Below are positions 16,262-24,056 of a stretch of DNA of 64,000 nt, piece by piece. Numbering within the stretch: position 1 is the stretch's first letter; the number at the start of each line of letters is the position of its first letter. This DNA comes from JAQBQH01 sp035607415 (GTDB lineage: Bacteria > Myxococcota_A > Polyangia > Palsa-1104). The stretch is from positions 1 to 64,000 of the forward strand of contig DATNAQ010000088.1 in the NCBI GenBank assembly GCA_035607415.1. Reading direction: 5' to 3'. A model generated the notes under the pieces. It had not been told where the DNA came from, ran no database searches, and saw only the letters and a program-made list of their open reading frames with translations. Made by a program: the position numbers and the translations under genes.

Positions 16262-16648
16262 TAGGAGCTCCGGCGGCGTCGGCGCGCCGAGGAGGCGGCA
16301 CAGCTCGACGGTCTCGATCGGCTTTTGGAAGACCTGCGTGCCGTCGAGGGCGCGGGCGCGCGCCACCATCGGATGGCTGCGCGCGTGGCCGGTGAGGAAG
16401 ATGATGTGGCCGGCGAAGTGCTGCTCCTTGAGCCAGGCGTAGGCCTCGAGGCCGCTCGGCTCCGACGGGCCGAGGTTGATGTCGAGGATGGCGTCGTCGC
16501 AGGCGAGCGCGGCGTCGCGGTGGGAGACGAGCTCGGCGAGGTTGTGCGCGGTCACGCACGGCCGCCGCGTCAAGAGGCGCACGAGGTCGCCGATCGTCGA
16601 GAGCATGTCGTCGTCGTCGTCGAGCAGTAAAACGCCCCCCTGGCTCAT
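16259..16648 (-). CDS. Stand-alone response regulator receiver protein
   Basis: 129 aa, one REC domain only. Acidic pocket LLDDDDDMLST (residues 7-17), phospho-acceptor Asp in AILDINLG (about 57), the Thr of IFLTGHA (about 85), and Lys in FQKPIE (about 107). The ATG at 16648 has GAGGGA 3-8 nt upstream. It precedes the ATPase-less histidine-kinase-like gene on the same strand, so the two are probably co-transcribed, though an 85-bp hairpin-rich spacer separates them. Confidence 0.9.
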   Translation of the reverse strand: MSQGGVLLLDDDDDMLSTIGDLVRLLTRRPCVTAHNLAELVSHRDAALACDDAILDINLGPSEPSGLEAYAWLKEQHFAGHIIFLTGHARSHPMVARARALDGTQVFQKPIETVELCRLLGAPTPPELL

Positions 16649-16691
16649 GCGCTCCCTCGATGGATACGGTGCAGCGGCGATGCCAACGAAG

Positions 16692-16711
16692 TGACGTTCT
16701 AGACTACGTCA
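16692..16711. promoter_or_regulatory. Dyad upstream of the receiver gene
   Basis: TGACGT and ACGTCA (16692-16697, 16706-16711) form a 6-bp inverted repeat with an 8-nt gap, in the 70-bp space between the PilZ gene stop and the receiver start. It could be an operator over the receiver promoter; on the minus strand a TAGTCT lies within it. It may also be chance. Confidence 0.25.
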
Positions 16712-16718
16712 GCGCGGG

Positions 16719-17426
16719 TCAGTCGCGTTCGAGAATCACCACGCCGCGCGCGGCGAAGGCGCGCAGGAGCCCCCGCAGTCGCCGCTGCTCGCCGGTGGAG
16801 CGATAGAGGAACTGCACGCCGAAGGCGCTGTCGTGCTTGCGCGGGCGGCTGTGGCGGACCTCGCCGGTGACGACGAGATCCTGCTGCGGCGTGCGCAGGC
16901 GGACGGCCACGTGCTCGCCGACGGGCGGGGCAGCGGCGCGCGTGGTGACGAGCAGGCCGCCGGCCGAGAGGTCGGCGGCGATGCCGTCGATCATCGTCAT
17001 GCTGCCGAAGATGCGCCACGACAGCGGGAGGCGAACACAGTAGCGGCGATGGCGGCGCAGGTGCACGTGGAGCGCGTCGCCGTGGGCCATGCGCACGAGA
17101 AAGTCGCGCGCGGCGGTCTCGTCTTCGTGGAGGCGTGCGATGACGCCGAGGCGGCGGCGCGAGACGTGGGCGCGCACGAAGACGGGGTTGGGCAGGCCGG
17201 GCCAACTCACCTCGATCACGAGCTCGGCGCGGGCGCGCGGACGGGCGCGTGTGACGAGGGCGAGCTCGCCGGCCGGGCCGTCGTCGGTGTAGTGCTCGAG
17301 GAACTCGCGGCCCGACGAGAAGGAGGCGACCACGATGGGCGTGCCTTCGAGGCGCTCGGCGGGATCGACCGGATCCTGGAGCGAGATGCGCCCCTTGAGG
17401 CTCGAGGACGCCGACGAGGAGGCCAT
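16719..17426 (-). CDS. PilZ-domain protein
   Basis: 235 aa. The C-terminal half is a PilZ domain, the cyclic-di-GMP receptor fold: the Arg-rich start RRHRRYCVRL (RxxxR, about residues 126-135) and the DLSAGGLLV motif (D-x-S-x-G-G, about 150-158) are both intact, so ligand binding is likely. The N-terminal half (about 1-115) has an unclassified beta-rich sequence, perhaps a degenerate second PilZ or YcgR-N-like domain. It presumably links c-di-GMP to motility or polysaccharide output, but no effector gene is adjacent. ATG 17426 lies 5 nt after a TACGAT box. Confidence 0.85.
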   Translation of the reverse strand: MASSSASSSLKGRISLQDPVDPAERLEGTPIVVASFSSGREFLEHYTDDGPAGELALVTRARPRARAELVIEVSWPGLPNPVFVRAHVSRRRLGVIARLHEDETAARDFLVRMAHGDALHVHLRRHRRYCVRLPLSWRIFGSMTMIDGIAADLSAGGLLVTTRAAAPPVGEHVAVRLRTPQQDLVVTGEVRHSRPRKHDSAFGVQFLYRSTGEQRRLRGLLRAFAARGVVILERD

Positions 17427-17431
17427 ACTCG

Positions 17432-17437
17432 ATCGTA
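17432..17437 (-). promoter_or_regulatory. Putative -10 box for the PilZ gene
   Basis: On the minus strand TACGAT, 5 nt, ATG (17426). It has the same leaderless spacing seen elsewhere in this window. Confidence 0.45.
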
Positions 17438-17519
17438 CGCGCCGAAAACACGAAGCTTCAATGCGTAAGACGTGTGTCCGCGCTGACGTCGGTTACCAAA
17501 GATGGCTCGCGTGATCGCC

Positions 17520-18002
17520 CTACGGGGTGGTGTCGGTGTCGACGAGCTCGTGCGCTTCGTCGTCGTCGAGCGGCTGGAAGCGCGCCCGCAAGGCATCGAA
17601 GGTCGCGTCGGAGATGTAGAGGCTGCCGGCCAGATCGGCGTTGCGCGCACGGCAGCGCGCTCGCGCAACCGCTTCCGAGCAGCGCAGCGAGTAGAGCTTC
17701 GACTCGCCGCCGAGCGCGCGCACGGTGTCGCGAAGCGCATCGCGTCGCTTGCGCGACGACATTCCGTCGTCGAGCACGACGTCGACGCCCGAGGCGAGGA
17801 CGCGGGTCCAGACGGTCTCCATCAAGCGAAAGACGCGCTCGGAGAATTCGGCGAAGTGCTCGGCCGGCGGATCGGATCCGTAGAGCGCGGACATCCACTC
17901 GTCGTGGGTGAAGCGCACCGCGTCGTGCTCGCGCTCGAGCCGCCGCGCGAACGTCGTCTTGCCGGCGCCGAGGAAGCCGTGGATGAGGTGCGCCGTCGCC
18001 AC
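17520..18002 (-). CDS. P-loop ATPase/kinase, zeta-toxin-like AAA_33 family
   Basis: 160 aa. The Walker A motif GFLGAGKTTFARRLE lies at residues 9-23 and a Walker B-like strand VDVVLDDGM at about 74-82; the small size and the DEW segment after strand 2 fit the AAA_33 family of small-molecule or nucleotide kinases. The substrate is unknown. No antitoxin-like gene is adjacent, so a toxin role is not indicated. It starts 9 bp after the stop of the APP1-like phosphatase gene and is in the same operon. Confidence 0.8.
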   Translation of the reverse strand: MATAHLIHGFLGAGKTTFARRLEREHDAVRFTHDEWMSALYGSDPPAEHFAEFSERVFRLMETVWTRVLASGVDVVLDDGMSSRKRRDALRDTVRALGGESKLYSLRCSEAVARARCRARNADLAGSLYISDATFDALRARFQPLDDDEAHELVDTDTTP

Positions 18003-18011
18003 GTCGATCTC

Positions 18012-19151
18012 CTAGGTCAGGGGCGGAGCGATGTCGGTGCGCTTCTTGCCCTTGCGCGGCAGGTCGGCCTCGAGCGCCGCGAGGTAGTCGATGGGCGCCT
18101 CGAGCGGCATCGCCAGCGACGGCACGTCGCCGAGCTGGCGCACGCGCGCGGCGAACGAGATGAGCAGCTCGCGGGCCGACGGCAGCGCGCCGAGGCTCGG
18201 GATCTTCTCGTCGGTGAGCTCCTCGGCGAGCGTGCGCGCGGTGGAGCGGCGCAGGCGGCCGCGGCGCAACAGATCCTGCAGCGAGTTGCGCAGGGCATCG
18301 ATGGTGTAGCCGTAGCGATCGACCATCTCGAGCGCCACCCGCACCACCGCCGGCGACGAGAGCTGGGCGTCCTCGAACATCACCATCGCCGCCTGGAAAT
18401 AGTTGAAGACCGGCACCAGGCGCGCGCCGTAGCGATCGAAGCGCGCCGTCGGCGAGCGGCGATCGAGGTGGATGAAGATGCGCGACACCGCCTCGCCCGT
18501 CGGCAGCGCCTCGGCGAGCGTGACCGCGCGCTGCGCGTCGTCTTCGTAGGTGCCGGCGCGCTCGAGGATCTCTTCGAGCAGGCGGCGCTTGACGCGTCCG
18601 GCGATGATGTCGCCGTAGAGCGAGTAGATGAAGCCGTCGGCCTCGGCGTCGTCGCCGAAGCAGGTCTCGCGCGTCTCGGGCGGCAGGCCGGCGCGCCCGG
18701 CGAGCAGCGCCGGCAGCTTGTAGCCGACCTGCTCGCGCATGGCGCGGAAGCGGCCGGTGAGCATGTTGCGCAGGTTCGGCTTCAGGATGAACTCGTCGAA
18801 CTCGACGCCGTCGAGCTTGAGCTTCTTGGTGAGCACGCGGCGCATCTGCCGTGGCGAGCCCGAGATGAAGCAGATGCGCGCGCCGCCGCCTGCGCGCAGC
18901 TCGCGGAGCAGAGCCGACGCGCCGGGGACCGACTGCTTGGCCTCGGCGCCCTCGAGCGCCGAGCGCACGAGCTGCTTGAGCGTGTCGAACTCGGTCTTGA
19001 GGTACGTCTTGTCGAGATCCCAGCGATAGACGTGGCGCGGCGGCGGCGTCACCGTCTTGGGCGGCTGCGCCGCGAGCAGCGACGGACCTCCGGGCGGCAC
19101 CGGATAGCGGCGATCTTTGTCTTTGCGCCGGTCCTTTTCGTCGCGAGCCAT
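18012..19151 (-). CDS. APP1-like HAD-superfamily phosphatase (DUF2183-like)
   Basis: 379 aa. Residues about 40-210 carry HAD-type motifs: YRWDLDKTYLKTEF with the DxDxT nucleophile, CFISGSPRQMRRVL with the motif II Ser, a Lys in FILKPNL, and the acidic CFGDDAEADGF motif. This arrangement fits the phosphatidate phosphatase APP1 catalytic domain. The C-terminal 130 residues are helical and unassigned. It probably dephosphorylates a lipid phosphate; no signal peptide is seen. Upstream, GTGACA (19186-19191), 16 nt, GATAAT (19164-19169) on the minus strand is a plausible promoter. A P-loop kinase follows in the operon. Confidence 0.75.
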   Translation of the reverse strand: MARDEKDRRKDKDRRYPVPPGGPSLLAAQPPKTVTPPPRHVYRWDLDKTYLKTEFDTLKQLVRSALEGAEAKQSVPGASALLRELRAGGGARICFISGSPRQMRRVLTKKLKLDGVEFDEFILKPNLRNMLTGRFRAMREQVGYKLPALLAGRAGLPPETRETCFGDDAEADGFIYSLYGDIIAGRVKRRLLEEILERAGTYEDDAQRAVTLAEALPTGEAVSRIFIHLDRRSPTARFDRYGARLVPVFNYFQAAMVMFEDAQLSSPAVVRVALEMVDRYGYTIDALRNSLQDLLRRGRLRRSTARTLAEELTDEKIPSLGALPSARELLISFAARVRQLGDVPSLAMPLEAPIDYLAALEADLPRKGKKRTDIAPPLT

Positions 19152-19163
19152 GGGGAGCCCGTC

Positions 19164-19191
19164 ATTATCGCACAGCGTCGGCGGCTGTCAC
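19164..19191 (-). promoter_or_regulatory. Putative promoter for the APP1-like phosphatase operon
   Basis: On the minus strand GTGACA, a 16-nt spacer, GATAAT, then 12 nt to the ATG at 19151. The predicted leader is only about 5 nt. The -35 box overlaps the end of the neighbouring methyltransferase gene. Confidence 0.45.
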
Positions 19192-19952
19192 GCCGCGCGG
19201 CGGGCCAGCCAGAGCTGGGTCGCGCATTGCGCGCGCACGCTGCCGCCGAGCCGTTCGATGGCCTCGCGGACGCCCTGTTGCAGCGCCGCGAACCGCTCGG
19301 GCGCGAGCACCCGATGGAGGCTGACGGTGCCCATCATGTCGACCCACGTCTCGGCGCTCAAGGTGCGCTCGTTCGGGTAGGAGCGCCGCTCGACCGACGA
19401 GAAGAGCGTCGCGCCGGCGAGGTGATCGACCTCGGCGCGCGGCTTGGGATCGAAGAAAAGCGGGATTTCCGGAGCCAACGCCGCGTAGACGGCGACGAGC
19501 TCCGCGGCGACGGGAGCCTCGAGGACATCGATGGCGAAGAAGAGTGCGAAGTGGCCGCCGGGCCGCAGCACGCGGGCCATCTTCGCCAGGCCGAGCGACG
19601 GATCGATCCAGTGCCAGGCGTTGGCGCAGGTGACGAGGTCGAAGGTGCGCCCGTCGTCGCGCCAGGCTTCGAACGTCGCCTCCTCGACGGTGAGCCCACG
19701 CGCGCGTGCGACCGCGGCCATGCGCGCGTCGGGCTCGACGCCGGTCACCGCGAGTCCGCGCGTGGCCAGCGCCGCGGCGACCTTGCCGGTGCCGCAGGCG
19801 ACGTCGAGGACGGCGGCGGGGCCGAGGCGCGCGAGATCGTCGAGCATCGCGTCGGCGTAGGGCGGGCGCAGGCGATCGTAGTCGTCGGCGACGGCGCCGA
19901 AGGACTCGGCGCGCACGCGATCGCGGTAGGGCTCGGCGAAGCGATCCTTCAT
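19188..19952 (-). CDS. SAM-dependent methyltransferase (class I)
   Basis: 254 aa. SAM-binding motif I VLDVACGTGKVAAAL (about residues 48-62), an acidic residue at the end of strand 2 (VTGVEPD), and a post-II motif with DLVTCANAWHWIDP; the WHW feature matches the Methyltransf_11 group that includes trans-aconitate- and SmtA-like enzymes. The substrate is unknown. Its ATG (19952) overlaps the plsX stop as ATGA, so it is translationally coupled to plsX. Confidence 0.88.
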   Translation of the reverse strand: MKDRFAEPYRDRVRAESFGAVADDYDRLRPPYADAMLDDLARLGPAAVLDVACGTGKVAAALATRGLAVTGVEPDARMAAVARARGLTVEEATFEAWRDDGRTFDLVTCANAWHWIDPSLGLAKMARVLRPGGHFALFFAIDVLEAPVAAELVAVYAALAPEIPLFFDPKPRAEVDHLAGATLFSSVERRSYPNERTLSAETWVDMMGTVSLHRVLAPERFAALQQGVREAIERLGGSVRAQCATQLWLARRAA

Positions 19953-21016
19953 GCCGCGCGGCGGGCGGCGAAGCTGGCGAGCGCCTTCTCGATGTCGTCG
20001 GTGAGCCCGGCCTGCACGGCCTTGGCCGCGACCTTGGCCGCGTTGGTGATGGCGCGCGCGCGCGAGCGGCCGTGCGCCTTGATGAACAGCCGATCGAATC
20101 CGAGCACCGGCGCGCCGCCGTACTGCTCCCAGTCGGTGACCTCCTTGAGGCGCGAGATGCCGCCCGACAGGAGCGCGAGGCCGGCGCGCCACAGGATCTT
20201 CTCCTTCGACGCGTAGTGGCCGAGCCGCACGATGGTCTCCGACACGCCTTCGAGCATCTTGATGACCACGTTGCCGACGAAGCCGGAGCAGATGACGACG
20301 TCGGCGGTGCCGCGCGGGATGTCGACGCCTTCGACGTTGCCGACGAAGTTGAGCTCGGTCGCCTCTTGCAAAAGCTTGTGCGCCTCGACGATCTCGGGCG
20401 GTCCCTTGCCCGCCTCGGCGCCGTTCGACAGGAGCGCCACGCGCGGGCGCGGATTCTTCGACACGCGCGCGGCGTAGGCGGAGCCCATGATCGCGAAGGT
20501 CACGAGATCCTCGGCGCTGACGTCGAGCGTGGCACCGACGTCGAGGATGAGCGAGAAGGGATCGTCCTTCTCGCCGCGGCGGATCTCGGTCGGGTAGACG
20601 CTGGCGAGCGCGGCGCGGCTGACGCCGGGGATGCGCTTCCAGGTGCGCGCGCAGGCGAGCACCGAGGCGCCGGTGTTGCCCGCCGAGACGAGCGCGTCGG
20701 CGTTGCCGTCGGCGACGAGCTGCGCGGCGACGAGGATCGACGCGCCCGGATGCTGCGCCAGCGCCTCGGCCGGCTTCTCCCACATGGCGACCGCTTCGGG
20801 CGCGTGGTGCACGGCGATGCGCTCGGGGTCGTGCCGCTCCTTCGACAGGAGCGCGCCGATCTTCTCGCCGTCGCCGACGAGCAGCGTCTGGATGTGCGGC
20901 GCCTCGAGCGAGAGCTGGGCCACGCCCTTGACCACCTCGTCGGGCGCATGATCGCCGCCCATCGCGTCGACGGCGACGGTGACCGAGCGGTTGCCCACGG
21001 GCTCGCGGGGATCCAT
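19949..21016 (-). CDS. plsX: Phosphate acyltransferase PlsX
   Basis: 355 aa. It makes acyl-phosphate from acyl-ACP for phospholipid synthesis (with PlsY). The N-terminal VTVAVDAMGGDHAP motif and the VSAGNTGASVL, NGAEAGKGP and SGFVGNVVIKMLEG blocks are diagnostic. It is usually found with rpmF and fabH; here it is instead followed by a coupled methyltransferase and preceded by a DUF2267 gene, so the usual fatty-acid operon is not kept. On the minus strand, TACGTT lies 9 nt before the ATG. Confidence 0.95.
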   Translation of the reverse strand: MDPREPVGNRSVTVAVDAMGGDHAPDEVVKGVAQLSLEAPHIQTLLVGDGEKIGALLSKERHDPERIAVHHAPEAVAMWEKPAEALAQHPGASILVAAQLVADGNADALVSAGNTGASVLACARTWKRIPGVSRAALASVYPTEIRRGEKDDPFSLILDVGATLDVSAEDLVTFAIMGSAYAARVSKNPRPRVALLSNGAEAGKGPPEIVEAHKLLQEATELNFVGNVEGVDIPRGTADVVICSGFVGNVVIKMLEGVSETIVRLGHYASKEKILWRAGLALLSGGISRLKEVTDWEQYGGAPVLGFDRLFIKAHGRSRARAITNAAKVAAKAVQAGLTDDIEKALASFAARRAA

Positions 21017-21045
21017 GCGAAGCGGAACGTACCAGATGACCGGGT

Positions 21046-21417
21046 CTACTGCATCAGCTGCGCGAGATCGGGCGGGAGCGACTCGAGCACCTGCTCGATC
21101 TCGACGGTGGGCTCGATCGCTTCGCGCACCACCGAGAGCACCACGATGGCGCCGGTCTCGGCGTCGTCGTCATCGAGATCGAGGCGCGCGGCGAGATCCT
21201 CGATGAGCTCGTCACGCGACAGGGTGCCGTCGCCGTGCGCGGGCGCGAGCAGATCGCCGATCTCCTCGGGCAGCTCGGCGCCGAGCTCGGCGGCCTCGTC
21301 GGGCTTCAAGCGAGCGGCGAGCGCCGAGAACAGCTCGTGGGTGATGGTCCGGCCATCGGCTTCGATGGTGTCGGGGAGGCGCGCATCGACGCGCCGATAG
21401 AAATCGTCCGCGTTCAT
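21046..21417 (-). CDS. DUF2267-family protein
   Basis: 123 aa from ATG 21417 (MNADDFYRRVDARL). The family pattern of repeated helical segments is visible: ITHELFSALAARLKPDEAAELGAELP, then LSRDELIEDLAARL. It is an acidic, soluble, Cys-free protein. Members are often associated with stress or general adaptation genes; the function is unknown. ATG 21417 is preferred over the longer frame since it begins the conserved domain and has TATAT about 10 nt upstream. plsX follows 29 bp downstream. Confidence 0.75.
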   Translation of the reverse strand: MNADDFYRRVDARLPDTIEADGRTITHELFSALAARLKPDEAAELGAELPEEIGDLLAPAHGDGTLSRDELIEDLAARLDLDDDDAETGAIVVLSVVREAIEPTVEIEQVLESLPPDLAQLMQ

Positions 21418-21521
21418 CTCTCGATGGATATAGGCACGCGCCGGCGGTGAGGAAGCCGTGGCGGATGGCACATCGTCTGCAATCTCTCCCCGCGGCGTAG
21501 GGCGCGAAAAGGAGCGAGCGG

Positions 21522-21773
21522 ATGGCGTGCGAATTCTTCGATGACGGGCGACTGGCGCGGTGCACGGCGGTGCAGGGGCTCACGATTCCGAGCCACCACG
21601 AGCGCGAAAAATACTGCCGCACCGACGGGAACGTCTCGTGTCCGACCTTCCAGCTCTATCAGCTGCGGCGCGGTCCGGTGACGCAGGACGCGTATTACGC
21701 GCTTTGGATGCCGAGCCCGCCGACGCAGCGCGCCAGCGAGGCGCCCGAAGTGCCGCTCGTCGCCGCCGTGTAA
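21522..21773 (+). CDS. Small four-Cys protein of unknown function
   Basis: 83 aa. Four Cys are spaced as C-x9-C-x17-C-x7-C (MACEFFDDGRLARC, then KYCRT and SCPTF), which looks like a compact metal or disulfide site. The rest is uncharged and ends in a Pro/Ala-rich tail. Short deltaproteobacterial proteins with a similar YC...CP arrangement exist, but I cannot name a family. AAGGAG lies 8 nt before the ATG, a good ribosome-binding site, supporting that this is a real gene. It is divergent from the DUF2267 gene and convergent with the GT-C-like gene. Confidence 0.6.
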   Translation: MACEFFDDGRLARCTAVQGLTIPSHHEREKYCRTDGNVSCPTFQLYQLRRGPVTQDAYYALWMPSPPTQRASEAPEVPLVAAV

Positions 21774-21857
21774 CCGTTCTGTACACGGAGCCCGCTCGCA
21801 GGCGCGAGCGTGCGCAAATCCTTCCGTGAGCGCTCGACTGTATCCCCGAAAGATTCT

Positions 21858-24056
21858 TCAGCGAACGTAGACGCCGAGCGGCGCCGAGGCGAGCAGCTTG
21901 TGTCCAGAAGAGGGCGTAGGATCGACGAGCTGCGCTTCGACGTCCCACCGCCCGGGCGGCAGCTCGACGTGATCGACGTAGAGGTGGCCCGCCTTCCAGT
22001 GCTCGGTCAGCGGCACGGTCAGAGACGGTGAGACGAGCGCGGCGATTTTGCCGTCGCGCGAGAGCTGATAGCGCAGCTCGCCGGTCTCGGGGCCGCCGGC
22101 GGCGATGGCCACGTCGAGCTTGGCGGCGCGCATGCCGGCGGCGAGGATGCGCGCCTGGCCGAGCGGACGATCGACGGCGGTGAGCGGCTTCAAGATGTCC
22201 TTGGCGACGGCGTCGGCGAGCTGCGTGTTGCCGCGGTCGACGAGCAGGTCGTGATAGCAGGGCATGAGGTGCACGTCGGTCGGCTCGACGAGCTCTTCGT
22301 CCTTGGCGACGGGCACGCCGCGCGCGAGCGCGGTGCACTCGCCGGGCAGGTAGGCGCGCCGCACCAGCTTGAGCGGCGGATATTTGTGCGAGACGAACCA
22401 GCGATAGGCCGGCGTCATGTGCGTCGGCTCGAAGGCGAACGACTGCGCGCCCGGCGTCGACGAGCGCAGATCGATCATCGTGAAGTTCTCGAAGTAGGTG
22501 ACCGGGTGCTTCTCGATGAGGCGCTCGTAGATCGGGCGATCGGCGACGGACAAGAGGCGCTCGTCGATGATCAACACCGACTTCGACTGCGTCGCCTTGA
22601 GCTTGTCGAGCTGCGCCAGCGACTGGATCTCGTCGTAGTTGCGATCGATGTAGTACCAGAACTCCTTGCGCGCGCCGAGCTCGGGGTAGTGGATGATGAC
22701 GCGCTCGTCCCTGGTGGTGCGGTTGTGCACCTCGTGGGCGAAGCGCAGCTTCTGCTGCTCGGGCGAGTAATGCGCTTCGCCGAAGGTGCCCATGAGCACG
22801 CGGCTCTCGAGGAGGTTCCGATAGGCGTGCGGCGTCTCGGCCGCGAGGTAGACGGCGACGAGCGCGCCGGCGACGGCGAACGGCACCCACGCGGGCGCGC
22901 GCCCATTGCGACAATGGGTCAGCCGGCGCGCGGCCCCATAGGCGTCGGAGGCGAGATCGGCGGCGGCGAGCGCGAAGAAGCCCGAGTAGAAGAACACGCG
23001 GTACAGGTGCACCGACGAGCCTTCGGCGAACATGTAGATGTAGATCGTGTTGACGTAGAGGAACGTCAGCGGCGCAATGTCGCGCCGGCGCGCGCGGCCG
23101 AGCGCGATGCGCGCGAGCCACAGCGCGAACCAGATGGCGCCGACGACGAGCGGCGGGCGGCCGTAGAGGATGTCGACCCACTGCCAGTGGCGATCGATCA
23201 CGTACTGCGCCGACGGCGGCGAGTGGCGGATGCGATAGCTGTCGAGGAAGTCGTCCCACACGCCGGCGTGGTGCGTGAACCAGAGATGGAAGCCCATCAT
23301 CAAGCAGCACGCGGTGCCGGTGACGAGGATGTGCGCCCAGAGCGCGTTGACGCGCCCGAAGCGCGTGTCGATCTTGAGCGTGCGGCCGCGCGCGGTCCAC
23401 GCGTAGAACATCGCGTGCACGGCGACGAAGGGGCCGATGAAGTAGGCCTCCCACATGATGAAGCCGCCGAGCGCGTAGGCGAAAAAGGCGTGCTTGAGCG
23501 CGCGCGTCGACGGCTGCTCGAGGAGCGACAGATAGGCCCACAACGACCAGAGCACGCAGGCCATCGCCGGCAGCATCGGATCCGAGAGCACGCTGAACGA
23601 CGTGATCATCGGCAGGCCGACGTAGACGGCGACGGCGACGAGGCCCGCTTCGCGCGACCAGAAGGTTCGCACGAGCACGTAGAGCGCCCACAGGCAGACG
23701 AGGCCGCCGGCGGCGGCGAGGCCGCGCGCGAGCCACTCGTGGTCGCCGAAGATGGGGATGAGCAGCGTGAGCAGGTGGTGGTAGCCGATGGGGTGGTGGA
23801 AATAGAGCGCGGCCGGAGGCGGCGCCTCGAAGCCGCCCCAGGTCGCCGGCGAGATCATGTGCAGGCGGAGCGACATGCGCGCGCGCAGCATGTAGGTGGC
23901 GCCGTGATAGCCGTGATGGCCCCACCAGAAGGGCGCGGCGATGCCGAACGACGAGTAGAGACAGTAGATGAAGGTGCAGACGGCGAGGCCGGCGCGCACC
24001 GGCCACAGCGGTTTGTCGACGGGATCGCGGCCCTTGGGCGGCGCGGCTTCGCTCAC
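21858..24056 (-). CDS. GT-C-like multi-pass membrane glycosyltransferase (PMT/ArnT-like)
   Basis: 732 aa. There are about ten to eleven hydrophobic helices in residues 15-400, then a soluble region of about 300 residues ending in a small beta-rich domain. The first extracytoplasmic loop is long and has conserved His/Pro residues (FHHPIGYHHLL), as in the Dol-P-Man mannosyltransferase/ArnT superfamily that takes sugars from polyprenyl phosphates. GTG 24056 is taken as the start since it overlaps the previous TGA as GTGA and directly precedes the hydrophobic N-terminus. It is the last gene of the fucose-type operon. Confidence 0.75.
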   Translation of the reverse strand: MSEAAPPKGRDPVDKPLWPVRAGLAVCTFIYCLYSSFGIAAPFWWGHHGYHGATYMLRARMSLRLHMISPATWGGFEAPPPAALYFHHPIGYHHLLTLLIPIFGDHEWLARGLAAAGGLVCLWALYVLVRTFWSREAGLVAVAVYVGLPMITSFSVLSDPMLPAMACVLWSLWAYLSLLEQPSTRALKHAFFAYALGGFIMWEAYFIGPFVAVHAMFYAWTARGRTLKIDTRFGRVNALWAHILVTGTACCLMMGFHLWFTHHAGVWDDFLDSYRIRHSPPSAQYVIDRHWQWVDILYGRPPLVVGAIWFALWLARIALGRARRRDIAPLTFLYVNTIYIYMFAEGSSVHLYRVFFYSGFFALAAADLASDAYGAARRLTHCRNGRAPAWVPFAVAGALVAVYLAAETPHAYRNLLESRVLMGTFGEAHYSPEQQKLRFAHEVHNRTTRDERVIIHYPELGARKEFWYYIDRNYDEIQSLAQLDKLKATQSKSVLIIDERLLSVADRPIYERLIEKHPVTYFENFTMIDLRSSTPGAQSFAFEPTHMTPAYRWFVSHKYPPLKLVRRAYLPGECTALARGVPVAKDEELVEPTDVHLMPCYHDLLVDRGNTQLADAVAKDILKPLTAVDRPLGQARILAAGMRAAKLDVAIAAGGPETGELRYQLSRDGKIAALVSPSLTVPLTEHWKAGHLYVDHVELPPGRWDVEAQLVDPTPSSGHKLLASAPLGVYVR

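Noticed and set aside
17520..18002. Zeta-toxin of a toxin-antitoxin pair
   Set aside because: Only the general P-loop kinase fold is shared; the adjacent gene is a large HAD-type phosphatase, not an antitoxin.
17502..20216. A 904-codon open frame on the plus strand, and many similar long frames (for example 53897-56350 minus beyond the chosen start, 59922-62012 plus)
   Set aside because: These are antisense or upstream shadows of real genes, produced by high GC at third positions. Their translations are Arg/Ala/Asp/His-rich with no motif, and each lies over a well-supported gene on another frame.
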